NCBI RefSeq assembly: GCF_030053895.1
Contig: NZ_CP125781.1
Location: 682,001 to 746,000 of the forward strand
Direction of reading: 5' to 3'
Origin: Trabulsiella odontotermitis
Lineage (GTDB): Bacteria > Pseudomonadota > Gammaproteobacteria > Enterobacterales > Enterobacteriaceae
Length of the DNA stretch: 64,000 bases
Position numbers and translations under genes: made by a program. Position 1 is the stretch's first letter; each line of letters starts with the position of its first letter. This document shows, in pieces, positions 54,425 through 61,782 of this stretch. Below the pieces are notes generated by a model. It did no database searches and was not told the origin of the DNA. It saw only the letters and a program-made list of their open reading frames with translations.

Positions 54425-55788
54425 CCTCTAACAACCGCAGAAATGTTTCGGGGCTGTTTTCTCAGGATGCTGAGCAGAGCGTCATTGGTGGCCTGATGCT
54501 GGATAACGACTGCTGGGATGAAGTGGCGCTCCGTCTCGATACCGATGATTTTTATTTCAAGGTTCACCAGGTCATCTTTCATGAAATGGCGCGTCTGGTT
54601 GCAGCAGGGCGTCCGATTGACCTGATCACACTTGCTGAGAGCATTGAAAACCGTGGTAAGGATGCGCTTGAGCAACTTGGCGGATTCGCCTATCTGGCCG
54701 AACTTTCAAAAAATACTCCAAGTGCGGCCAATATCGTCGCTTACTGTGACATTGTTGCCAGGTACAGCCAGGGGCGACAGTTGGTCGCCATTGGTGCTGA
54801 GATAACCGAAACTGTTAAGGCATCCGGTGCTGATATCGGGGCGGTGATGGAAACCGCAGAGCAAAAAATTACCCGGCTGGCAGAACGTTCAGAACCACAG
54901 CAGGCCGTGACGCTGCTTGACGGCATGGAAAAACTCCTTACAGAGCTGGAACGTCGTTGCAATGTGCCCGATGGTATTACTGGTACGCCTACGGGATTTG
55001 AAGATTTTGATGCCATGACCAGCGGGCTGCAGGCAGCTGATCTGATACTTATAGCAGCAAGGCCTTCAATGGGGAAAACTGCCTTTCTGATCAGCCTGAT
55101 TTTGAATTCACTTCTGAAAAAAGCCGATACACATGCGCAGTTTTACAGCCTTGAGCAGCCCACCGAGCAGATCCTCATGCGTATGGTCGCTTCACTTGGC
55201 AGTGTAGATTTAACACATTTAAAAAATGGCCAGATGGATGATGAGGACTGGGCGCGTGTTTCAAACGCGTCTTCACTATTGATGGGTGACCTTAAAGACC
55301 GCCTCATCATAGATGACACTGGCTCATTGACCCCCGCCATGCTCAGAATTCGCGCCCGTCGTAACGCCCGCCGTTATGGTCACCCTTCAGTCATCGGTCT
55401 TGATTACCTGCAACTGATGCGTTGTCCGGATCAGGAGAACCGCACACAGGAAATTGCTGAAATCTCGCGGTCACTCAAAGCGCTGGCGAAAGAAATGGGT
55501 TGTCCGGTTGTTGCCCTTTCGCAGTTGAATCGTCAACTAGAGAGTCGTGCTGATAAACGGCCGAACAATGGCGATCTTCGTGATTCCGGTGCCCTGGAAC
55601 AGGATGCTGATGTAATTGTCTTTATCTATCGTGATGAGGTCTATCACGAAAACACTGAAGACAAGGGGGTTGCTGAAATTATTGTCAGCAAACAGCGTCA
55701 GGGACCGATTGGTACGATCCGACTGCAATACGAAGGCCGTTATACGCGTTTTTCTGCTAACCCTGGTCATACCGGGAGGTTTGCATGA
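54421..55788 (+). CDS. DnaB-like replicative helicase of the element
   Basis: 455 residues. DnaB N-terminal domain (about 10-120: DAEQSVIGGLMLDNDCWDEV, LDTDDFYFKVHQVIFHEMAR) and RecA-like helicase with Walker A ARPSMGKT at 213-220, Walker B HPSVIGLDYLQLM and SQLNRQLESR. It probably unwinds the excised element for replication. Overlaps parA and parB genes by ATGA. Conserved second gene in SPI-7/PFGI-1-class elements. Confidence 0.92.
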   Translation: MTSNNRRNVSGLFSQDAEQSVIGGLMLDNDCWDEVALRLDTDDFYFKVHQVIFHEMARLVAAGRPIDLITLAESIENRGKDALEQLGGFAYLAELSKNTPSAANIVAYCDIVARYSQGRQLVAIGAEITETVKASGADIGAVMETAEQKITRLAERSEPQQAVTLLDGMEKLLTELERRCNVPDGITGTPTGFEDFDAMTSGLQAADLILIAARPSMGKTAFLISLILNSLLKKADTHAQFYSLEQPTEQILMRMVASLGSVDLTHLKNGQMDDEDWARVSNASSLLMGDLKDRLIIDDTGSLTPAMLRIRARRNARRYGHPSVIGLDYLQLMRCPDQENRTQEIAEISRSLKALAKEMGCPVVALSQLNRQLESRADKRPNNGDLRDSGALEQDADVIVFIYRDEVYHENTEDKGVAEIIVSKQRQGPIGTIRLQYEGRYTRFSANPGHTGRFA

Positions 55789-57500
55789 GCAACGTCCGTA
55801 GTCTTAACCTTGGCGACGCCATGTTGCAGCGTGGAAAATCACCGGCTCAGGCTGCTGATAATAATACTCCCACCGTTACCCAGCCAGTAAACGAAATGGC
55901 AATGGTTCTTACCCTTGACCAGCTTCGCCCGAATCCGGATAACCCGCGCAAAGGACGCAATCCTCGTTTTGAGGAAATTAAAGCTTCCGTCCGTGCACGA
56001 GGATTGGATTCGATTCCAAAAGTGACCCGTGATCCGGATGGTGATGATGTTTATATCTTTAGTGACGGGGGAAATACCCGGTATCAGATACTCTGCGATC
56101 TCTGGCAGGAGACTGGTGATGAACGTTTTTATCGCGTTCACACGATCTTCAAACCCTGGCCTGGACGTCTAAAATGTCTGGTTGGTCACCTGGCTGAGAA
56201 TGAGGTCAGGGGGGATCTTACCTATATAGAAAAGGCATTCGGTGTTCATAAAGCGCGTGTAATTTATGAAGAGCAACTGGGCCGGAGTGTTACCTTACGA
56301 GAACTTTCGGATCTGTTGGGTAAGGAAGGTTATCCTATTGATAACTCCAGCGTAAGCCGGATGGAAGATACGCTTAATTACCTGTATCCACATATGCCCC
56401 AGTTGCTTGAGAGTGGCATGAGCCGTGGTCAGGCAACACCACTCCTGAGCCTTCGTTCTTCAGCTATGAAGGTCTGGAAATCTTTCAGCGGTGACGTAAA
56501 CCCAGAATGTTCTCTTGATGATGTGTTTGGTGCAGTTTGCCGGTGTTTTGATGAACCTGAAAGCTATGCCCTTGATATTTTTAGGGATGAGTTTATCGGT
56601 CAACTGGTTAAGGCTCTTCCCCATCCAAGCCTGAATTATGACCGCTGGTTAATTGAACTTGATCCTCGTGAGCAAAAACGCAGGGAACAGTTTGGCGAGC
56701 CGCCTCCACTGCCAGCACCTACACCCGCGTCTGAACAGTCAGGTGGTCGGGAACGCACAACACCACCAGTTACGACTCTGCCAGCAGATACTTCATCCCA
56801 GCCCCCTGTTACTGGTCTGCGTAGCGGTACGCTGACTACTCCAGGGCGTCCGGAAGCTGTACCAGAACTTCAGGACAATACTGCACTTCCCGGCGGTATG
56901 TCTGTTGGAAGTGAGCCGCGTCGTGAAGTTCAGAATGACCTGTTTGGCGGAAATCCTGTGATTACCGGTCAGACAGAGAATCCTGATAACGATGGAGAGT
57001 GGCAATTTAAGTCAGATGTTAATGCCAACGCGCTCGTTTCTGCTTTTGGCGAACAGGATGAAACTTCCACACCTTCAGTTAGCTCAGTGGCCTTCGCCGC
57101 AACCGGGTTGGAACCGGTCAATGATATCTGGCACATCTCCGCATTACAGGACGACATCGAGCACCTGCAGGATATGGCTTATCGGCTTACTTTCGAAATT
57201 GCCGAAGCGATGGGCTGCGCGGACTGTGTTCGGGAGGATAAAGACCATCATTCAGCTGGTTTCTCCATTTCAGAGAACGCCAGCGAGTTTACTCTTTTCC
57301 TCGCCGGGCTATCAGGTTCACTGCCTAACAAACAGTTCAATATGTTCATGTTCTGCCTGAATTTTTTTGGCTCTCAGGAACCTGCAGATACTGCCGTTTT
57401 CGATGATGTCACTGTTGTAAAAACAATGCGCCTTATCCGCGTTATACGGCGTCTGCGTGAGCTGCAGCGTCTGGCTGTGAAGGGAGGGGAAAATGTCTGA
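55785..57500 (+). CDS. ParB-family protein of PFGI-1-class elements
   Basis: 571 residues. The ParB N-terminal domain (LTLDQLRPNPDNPRKGRNPR, FSDGGNTRYQILCDLWQETG) is followed by a HTH-containing region (VTLRELSDLLGKEGY, DNSSVSRMEDTLNYLY), then a proline/threonine-rich linker at about 305-370 and a C-terminal helical domain. The usual GERR motif is replaced by GGNTRY. It should bind a centromere-like site with ParA. No parS-like iterons were identified near it. Confidence 0.88.
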   Translation: MSNVRSLNLGDAMLQRGKSPAQAADNNTPTVTQPVNEMAMVLTLDQLRPNPDNPRKGRNPRFEEIKASVRARGLDSIPKVTRDPDGDDVYIFSDGGNTRYQILCDLWQETGDERFYRVHTIFKPWPGRLKCLVGHLAENEVRGDLTYIEKAFGVHKARVIYEEQLGRSVTLRELSDLLGKEGYPIDNSSVSRMEDTLNYLYPHMPQLLESGMSRGQATPLLSLRSSAMKVWKSFSGDVNPECSLDDVFGAVCRCFDEPESYALDIFRDEFIGQLVKALPHPSLNYDRWLIELDPREQKRREQFGEPPPLPAPTPASEQSGGRERTTPPVTTLPADTSSQPPVTGLRSGTLTTPGRPEAVPELQDNTALPGGMSVGSEPRREVQNDLFGGNPVITGQTENPDNDGEWQFKSDVNANALVSAFGEQDETSTPSVSSVAFAATGLEPVNDIWHISALQDDIEHLQDMAYRLTFEIAEAMGCADCVREDKDHHSAGFSISENASEFTLFLAGLSGSLPNKQFNMFMFCLNFFGSQEPADTAVFDDVTVVKTMRLIRVIRRLRELQRLAVKGGENV

Positions 57501-57747
57501 GGACCTGAATGATGAAATGGCTCAGGCCAGTACCGCTATTTTCACCCAGCGCGGCATCGATGCTATCAGGGCAAAAGTGCACTCGTTACGCCCGTCAAAA
57601 GAAATTTGTGAGTGCTGCGGCGCGGACATTCCCGCTGCCCGTCAGTTGGCAGTGCCGGGCGTAGAGTTGTGTGCTGCTTGTCAGGATGTGAAGGAGAAGC
57701 AGGATGTTCACCGTGCTGCCGGCTGCAGGGGGCTACACCATGTCTGA
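57493..57747 (+). CDS. TraR/DksA-type zinc-finger protein
   Basis: 84 residues. ICECCGADIPAARQLAVPGV with CAACQ gives the C-X2-C...C-X2-C zinc finger of the TraR/DksA family, which binds in the RNA polymerase secondary channel or is simply structural. The long DksA coiled coil is replaced by a short N-terminal helix, as in phage and plasmid TraR. The start overlaps the parB stop; the end overlaps the next gene by 8 bp. Confidence 0.8.
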   Translation: MSEDLNDEMAQASTAIFTQRGIDAIRAKVHSLRPSKEICECCGADIPAARQLAVPGVELCAACQDVKEKQDVHRAAGCRGLHHV

Positions 57748-58483
57748 AACTACAAAAGTGATTGCACGTATCCGGCGACTGATGGCGCTGGGTACCCGGA
57801 ACAGTAATCCACACGAGGCGGCCCGTGCAGTGGCTCTGGCTCAACGGCTGATGCAGCGTCATGGCCTGACCCCTGACATGCTTTCTCTTCATGATATCCA
57901 GGAATCCGTCTGTCAGAACCTGACCAGTAATGCAGAAAAAGTGCCAGCCTGGCTAAGTTCACTCGCAACAGTGGTATGCATGGCCACGGGCTGCCGTTGC
58001 TGGTTTGGCTGGCATATTCACACTAGTTGCAGTGGTGTAAAAAGCGTTCGCCGATCTCTGCACTTTTATGGTTTCAGCGGGAGAGCCGAAGTTGCGCTCT
58101 ATATCTATACCGTTTTACAGCGGCAACTTCGTGCAGACACTGACGGTCAGATTGCCGGATACCGGAAGCGCCGTATTCTTAAGAACACGCTTCGTCGCAG
58201 AGCCGATCAGTTTCGTGAAGGGTGGGTATCTGGCGTCTGGCAGGTACTGCAGTCATTCGCGCCTTCAGAATGTGAGAATTCCATGCTTCAGCGCTGGCTT
58301 GCCCAGCGTCACACCGGCGACACCCTGGGGACTGTAAACGTCAGGGTGGCCGGTAAATGCCGTGGCGACAGAGCAGCACGCGTAGCGGGCTGGCTCGCGG
58401 GGCGGGATACCGAAGTTCATCAAGGCCTGACTGGTGCGCAGGCTCAACAGCAGATTACGGCGGGAGGCTGTACACATGAGTAA
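57740..58483 (+). CDS. DUF2786-domain protein of the element
   Basis: 247 residues from ATG 57740 (frame open to 57704). The DUF2786 domain is at the start (KVIARIRRLMALGTRNSNPH, EAARAVALAQRLMQRHGLTP), followed by a basic region with FYGFSGRAEVALYIYTVLQR and a C-terminal part. Unknown function; the family is common in phage and ICEs. Overlaps both neighbours. Confidence 0.75.
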   Translation: MSETTKVIARIRRLMALGTRNSNPHEAARAVALAQRLMQRHGLTPDMLSLHDIQESVCQNLTSNAEKVPAWLSSLATVVCMATGCRCWFGWHIHTSCSGVKSVRRSLHFYGFSGRAEVALYIYTVLQRQLRADTDGQIAGYRKRRILKNTLRRRADQFREGWVSGVWQVLQSFAPSECENSMLQRWLAQRHTGDTLGTVNVRVAGKCRGDRAARVAGWLAGRDTEVHQGLTGAQAQQQITAGGCTHE

Positions 58484-58571
58484 CATTATTTTATGGAGTG
58501 CCTGCCTGTCGGGCTGGCTTTTTGATGTTCTGCTTGTTGCCGATCAGATGATATCAGGAGGGGCCCTATGA
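58476..58571 (+). CDS. Possible 31-residue small membrane-like protein
   Basis: Begins at ATG 58476, inside the end of the DUF2786 gene, and ends TATGA, overlapping the next gene's ATG. Sequence starts MSNIILWSACLSGWLFDVLL and is hydrophobic. AGGAGGG near its end is the ribosome site for the following gene. Perfect overlaps on both sides argue for a real coupled gene, but it may be only a spacer. Confidence 0.35.
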   Translation: MSNIILWSACLSGWLFDVLLVADQMISGGAL

Positions 58572-59164
58572 GCCAGCACAACCTTTCACAGGCCACCACG
58601 GCCATCCTTTCATCACTGCTGATGGATGTTAAAAACGGCAATATTCGCCGCTGTGAGTCGCTGGGAATGTCACTCGAGGAGATACGCGCACTGAGTCAGT
58701 TGAGCCTTGATGAGCTGCATTATTTGAGCCAGTCACACGTTTCTGTGCTTGATGTTAGCCTGAATCACGAAAATTTTTGGCTGATGCTCAACCAGGCACG
58801 TAATGAGCAGAAACGAATGCTGATGATAGACCGGGCGCTTGAGCTTGGCGGTTCAATGGAACTGATTGATAAATACTTCGGCCTGTCTCCATCAGAGGTT
58901 AGCGCACGGCGTCGTCTGATGGGGATAGAGTCTCGCCAGGGCCGCACACAGTCTCTGACGGAGCCACAGGATTCGGCACTATGGATCGAGTGGAAGGCTG
59001 CCGGGCTATCATCCCCGGACTCTCATCAGGCTCTGGAAGCGATGATGCTTGCCGCTGAGCAGCATGGCCTGTCACTGACCGCAGTCTGGAGCAGGGTCTG
59101 CCAGTGGTGCCGGGAGACAACTCCATCCCGCAAGAGTGAATCACAACAGCGCAAGGAAGCATGA
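58568..59164 (+). CDS. DUF2857-like element protein
   Basis: 198 residues, mostly helical. Segments MSLEEIRALSQLSLDELHYL and NQARNEQKRMLMIDRALELG lead to FGLSPSEVSARRRLMGI, which looks like a helix-turn-helix, so DNA binding is plausible. A second helical half ends in SRVCQWCRETTPSRKSE. Position matches DUF2857 genes in SPI-7-like elements. ATGAGCC start with AGGAGG 5-8 bases upstream. Overlaps the next gene. Confidence 0.7.
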   Translation: MSQHNLSQATTAILSSLLMDVKNGNIRRCESLGMSLEEIRALSQLSLDELHYLSQSHVSVLDVSLNHENFWLMLNQARNEQKRMLMIDRALELGGSMELIDKYFGLSPSEVSARRRLMGIESRQGRTQSLTEPQDSALWIEWKAAGLSSPDSHQALEAMMLAAEQHGLSLTAVWSRVCQWCRETTPSRKSESQQRKEA

Positions 59165-59394
59165 TGCAGATGACCGACTTTTCTTCACGTCAGTACGTTT
59201 CCCCCTCGGTTCGTCGCAGGGCGCAACGGCTGTTCAGCGCAGTGTGCTGCGGTGAGAAGGTGTTCCGTCGGTTGACGATGAACGGCTATCTCAAGATAGA
59301 TGTTGGGCCGTTCTGGCGCATCCTCAGTAAGGATGGAGGTAAACACTGGTGGCTTATGGATCATGAGACCTATAACCGTGAAATACGGCGGTAA
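59161..59394 (+). CDS. Small conserved element protein
   Basis: 77 residues, basic, with YVSPSVRRRAQRLFSAVCCG and NGYLKIDVGPFWRILSKDGG. It looks like a small RelE/ParE-fold or plain structural protein, but I cannot name it; no antitoxin partner is adjacent. Starts with ATGATG overlapping the previous stop. Confidence 0.55.
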   Translation: MMQMTDFSSRQYVSPSVRRRAQRLFSAVCCGEKVFRRLTMNGYLKIDVGPFWRILSKDGGKHWWLMDHETYNREIRR

Positions 59395-59472
59395 CGGAAT
59401 GCCGCTGCTGACCGTACAGTGCCGGGTTTGTCCCGGCATTGTGCTGTCTCAGGTTGAAGAGGAGAGCAGAAA

Positions 59473-60705
59473 ATGACCATTCCGGCAGACAGCATAGTTG
59501 CTCATACACTGTCCAGGATGCAGCGTAGTCTCGAACGGCGTACAGACACTGGTGATGTCGGTCAGGAGCGCAGCGGGCTTCTTTTTATGGGAAATGTACA
59601 TGATGCGTTTCCCCGACAGCTGTTTCTGGATACCCGTCTTTCGCCACTGGATAAAACCGCCTGGGTGATGATCCGGTTGTATGCACAGCAGAATGAAGGT
59701 GCTGTTTTCCCGACTTATGATGAGCTCCAGGTTCAACTGGCGTCGGCACATTCAGAGAAGGCCTCCAGAGATACGGTCAGCCGCGTTCTGCTGATGCTGC
59801 GTCTTACAGGCTGGCTCAGCCTGTGTAAGCGTGTTCGCGACGACCATGGTCGTGTGCGGGGCAATATCTATGCACAGCATGATGAGCCGCTGGGCTACCG
59901 TGATGCTGAGACTTTTGATCCGGGCTGGCTGACCCTTGTTGAAGAGAGTTGCCTGAGCAGGAATAAAGCCGTCCGTATGACGGCGCTGGCTGTAGTCAAT
60001 GACATCCTTCATGATCCGGGAATGCGCCACCGTCACAGCCGCTTGGCCATTATTGAGAGCCGGCTAAGTGCACCTGCCACACCAGAACAAATGGCTCGTC
60101 AGCGACAGGCTGTGCAACCGAGTCCGAAATCAGGACTCAGTAAAAAACGCATAAAAAACAGCCCGAATTCACTGAGTCCGGAAAACGGACTCAGTTCCCT
60201 TAAACCTGATAATTCACAGAATCCGGAAAATGGACTCAGTAAAAAATCAAGGACTTACGCCGGAGTCCGAAATTCGGACTGTAACGTACGTTCTTTCACA
60301 CACAGTGTGAATAAAAAAACGTACGTACCGTGTGGTGAGCAATTCCTGCCAGATGATTTTCTGAACGCTCTGAACAGTGAAGACAGGCAGATGCTGAGTA
60401 CGCAGATGGCTTCGCTTCCGGAGACAATGGCAAAGGCCCTTGCTGACATGCTGCGTGAGCAACAGGCCCTTGGAAGGCTCAACAATCCGGTGGGCTGGAT
60501 GTTCTCTATGCTTCGCAGGGCGCGAAGTGGTGAGCTGAAAATTTCAGAGGATACGGCGACTGCCAGTTCTGGTGGAACAATTTCCCACCCGGTTGAATCA
60601 CGTACTGTACCCACAGCCAACGTCCCTGTTCAACCTGCGAAACGCCCGTCTCAGGGGCAGGTAAGGGCTATGATTGCGGCTATTCGGCAACAGGTCCAGA
60701 AATGA
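59473..60705 (+). CDS. STY4528-type element protein (replication-associated)
   Basis: 410 residues. The N-terminal half (FPRQLFLDTRLSPLDKTAWV, FPTYDELQVQLASAHSEKAS, RDTVSRVLLMLRLTGWLSLC) looks like a winged helix as in plasmid replication initiators. The middle at about 215-280 has repeated SP(K/E)(S/N)GLS motifs encoded by DNA palindromes. The C-terminus contains SLPETMAKALADMLREQQAL. In SPI-7-class elements this family sits between DUF2857 and the TIGR03761 gene. GAGGAG lies before the ATG. Confidence 0.75.
   Translation: MTIPADSIVAHTLSRMQRSLERRTDTGDVGQERSGLLFMGNVHDAFPRQLFLDTRLSPLDKTAWVMIRLYAQQNEGAVFPTYDELQVQLASAHSEKASRDTVSRVLLMLRLTGWLSLCKRVRDDHGRVRGNIYAQHDEPLGYRDAETFDPGWLTLVEESCLSRNKAVRMTALAVVNDILHDPGMRHRHSRLAIIESRLSAPATPEQMARQRQAVQPSPKSGLSKKRIKNSPNSLSPENGLSSLKPDNSQNPENGLSKKSRTYAGVRNSDCNVRSFTHSVNKKTYVPCGEQFLPDDFLNALNSEDRQMLSTQMASLPETMAKALADMLREQQALGRLNNPVGWMFSMLRRARSGELKISEDTATASSGGTISHPVESRTVPTANVPVQPAKRPSQGQVRAMIAAIRQQVQK
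60118..60281 (+). repeat. Iterated palindromes inside the STY4528-type gene
   Basis: Four units of form GAGTCCG-N5-CGGACTC start near 60118, 60172, 60217 and 60259. The second is perfect: CTGAGTCCG and CGGACTCAG at 60172-60194. They are spaced 42-54 bp apart, in multiples of three, and encode the SP-X-X-GLS motifs. More inverted repeats follow to 60330 (TTCACAC/GTGTGAA at 60295-60311). Confidence 0.8.
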
Positions 60706-61046
60706 TTATGGCATCAAAAATCTGTTTTTGATTAAAAAGTGAGCTTGCTGCGGGGCGCAGCAAGTACAAAAAATGAGCAGAACTACTGGGCGCAATAGTG
60801 GTTAAAAAATGACCTTGTTGCGGGGCGCAACAAGTACAAAAAAGAATCAGGTTTCGATGTGTTGTGATTGGGGTCTTGCGGGAAAGTATTGCTGTTGGTT
60901 AAAAAACGAGCTTGCTGCGGGGCGCAGCAAGTACAAATTTTAACCAACTTACAATTTCGTTCTTGGAATTATGAGTTTCGCGTTGTTGGAGATACCGGTG
61001 TTTCAGGACTATGCCTGCTCATCTTAACTGAGCACAGGTGACAACG
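60706..61046 (+). repeat. Intergenic region with three covarying hairpin repeats
   Basis: No gene in 341 bp. Three near-identical units of about 37 bp, each beginning TTAAAAAxTGA and ending AAGTACAAA, hold 9-bp stems around GGG at 60744-60764, 60814-60834 and 60911-60931. Stems 1 and 3 are CTTGCTGCG/CGCAGCAAG; stem 2 is CTTGTTGCG/CGCAACAAG, so both arms changed together. Confidence 0.85.
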
Positions 61047-61769
61047 ATGGCAGAAAAAAATGAGAAAAGAACTGGTGCGCTGCAGTCTGAAATGACGATC
61101 GCACTGCATACGAATTACGCAATCGGGCTATGGCAGGGGCGTCAGCCTGAAAAACAGGACGGTGAAAAGCCTGCAAGGCATGGAATTATCGGTATGCCTC
61201 AGTTTTTCCACCGTGCGACTCTGATTAACCAGGATTCCCTGCGAAATAATCCATGGGCTGATGTTGCTATGTTTAACCTGGAAGAAAAGATCAAGGTTGC
61301 ATCAGATTCTATGACTGCTTTGATACAGCAACTTGATGCTGAGATGTCAATGTTGCCGCCTGGTATTACATTGACAGAAGTTGCATCTGTTGAGCCACTC
61401 GATATCCAGGTATTTACACGAACCCCTCTGGGTTACAGGTGTGTGTTTCTGTTAGTAGGATTCGATCAGTTTGCGAAAAAGGCACTACAGGCATCGCATT
61501 ATGGATTAATTACACGTTCTCGCCGTGATCATCATCTTAGCGAAGGTGGCAGATTAATTCGTCAGATCTATGGCTCTGTTTTATCTTATCGCCGTATTGA
61601 TGCTACCCGGTTTGATGCTGTGGAAAACAACGAAACATGGAAACAAGCATGCGAGGTGGCGGGAGAGCCAGATTTGTCTGTTCTTCTTGGTGAAAAGCGC
61701 TCAGCTTTCTCACCGCCGGTTAATGAATCGAGCGTAAACCTGCTTCGTATGCGATATCGGGCTGCCTGA
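61047..61769 (+). CDS. TIGR03761/PFL_4669-type integrating conjugative element protein
   Basis: 240 residues from ATG 61047 (GTG at 61038 in frame). Segments: SEMTIALHTNYAIGLWQGRQ, MPQFFHRATLINQDSLRNNP, VFTRTPLGYRCVFLLVGFDQ and HYGLITRSRRDHHL. It follows the text I remember for the PFL_4669 family, of unknown function and found only in ICEs of this class. Follows the hairpin-rich gap and may have its own promoter there. topB starts 13 bp on. Confidence 0.82.
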   Translation: MAEKNEKRTGALQSEMTIALHTNYAIGLWQGRQPEKQDGEKPARHGIIGMPQFFHRATLINQDSLRNNPWADVAMFNLEEKIKVASDSMTALIQQLDAEMSMLPPGITLTEVASVEPLDIQVFTRTPLGYRCVFLLVGFDQFAKKALQASHYGLITRSRRDHHLSEGGRLIRQIYGSVLSYRRIDATRFDAVENNETWKQACEVAGEPDLSVLLGEKRSAFSPPVNESSVNLLRMRYRAA

Positions 61770-61782
61770 CCGGGGAACCACC

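Noticed and set aside
59161..59394. Toxin-antitoxin pair at the small element gene
   Set aside because: No partner gene of antitoxin type on either side; neighbours are conserved element genes.
60118..60281. Regular repeats resembling a CRISPR array
   Set aside because: Units are imperfect palindromes within an open frame, spaced in multiples of three, with no leader and no cas genes nearby.
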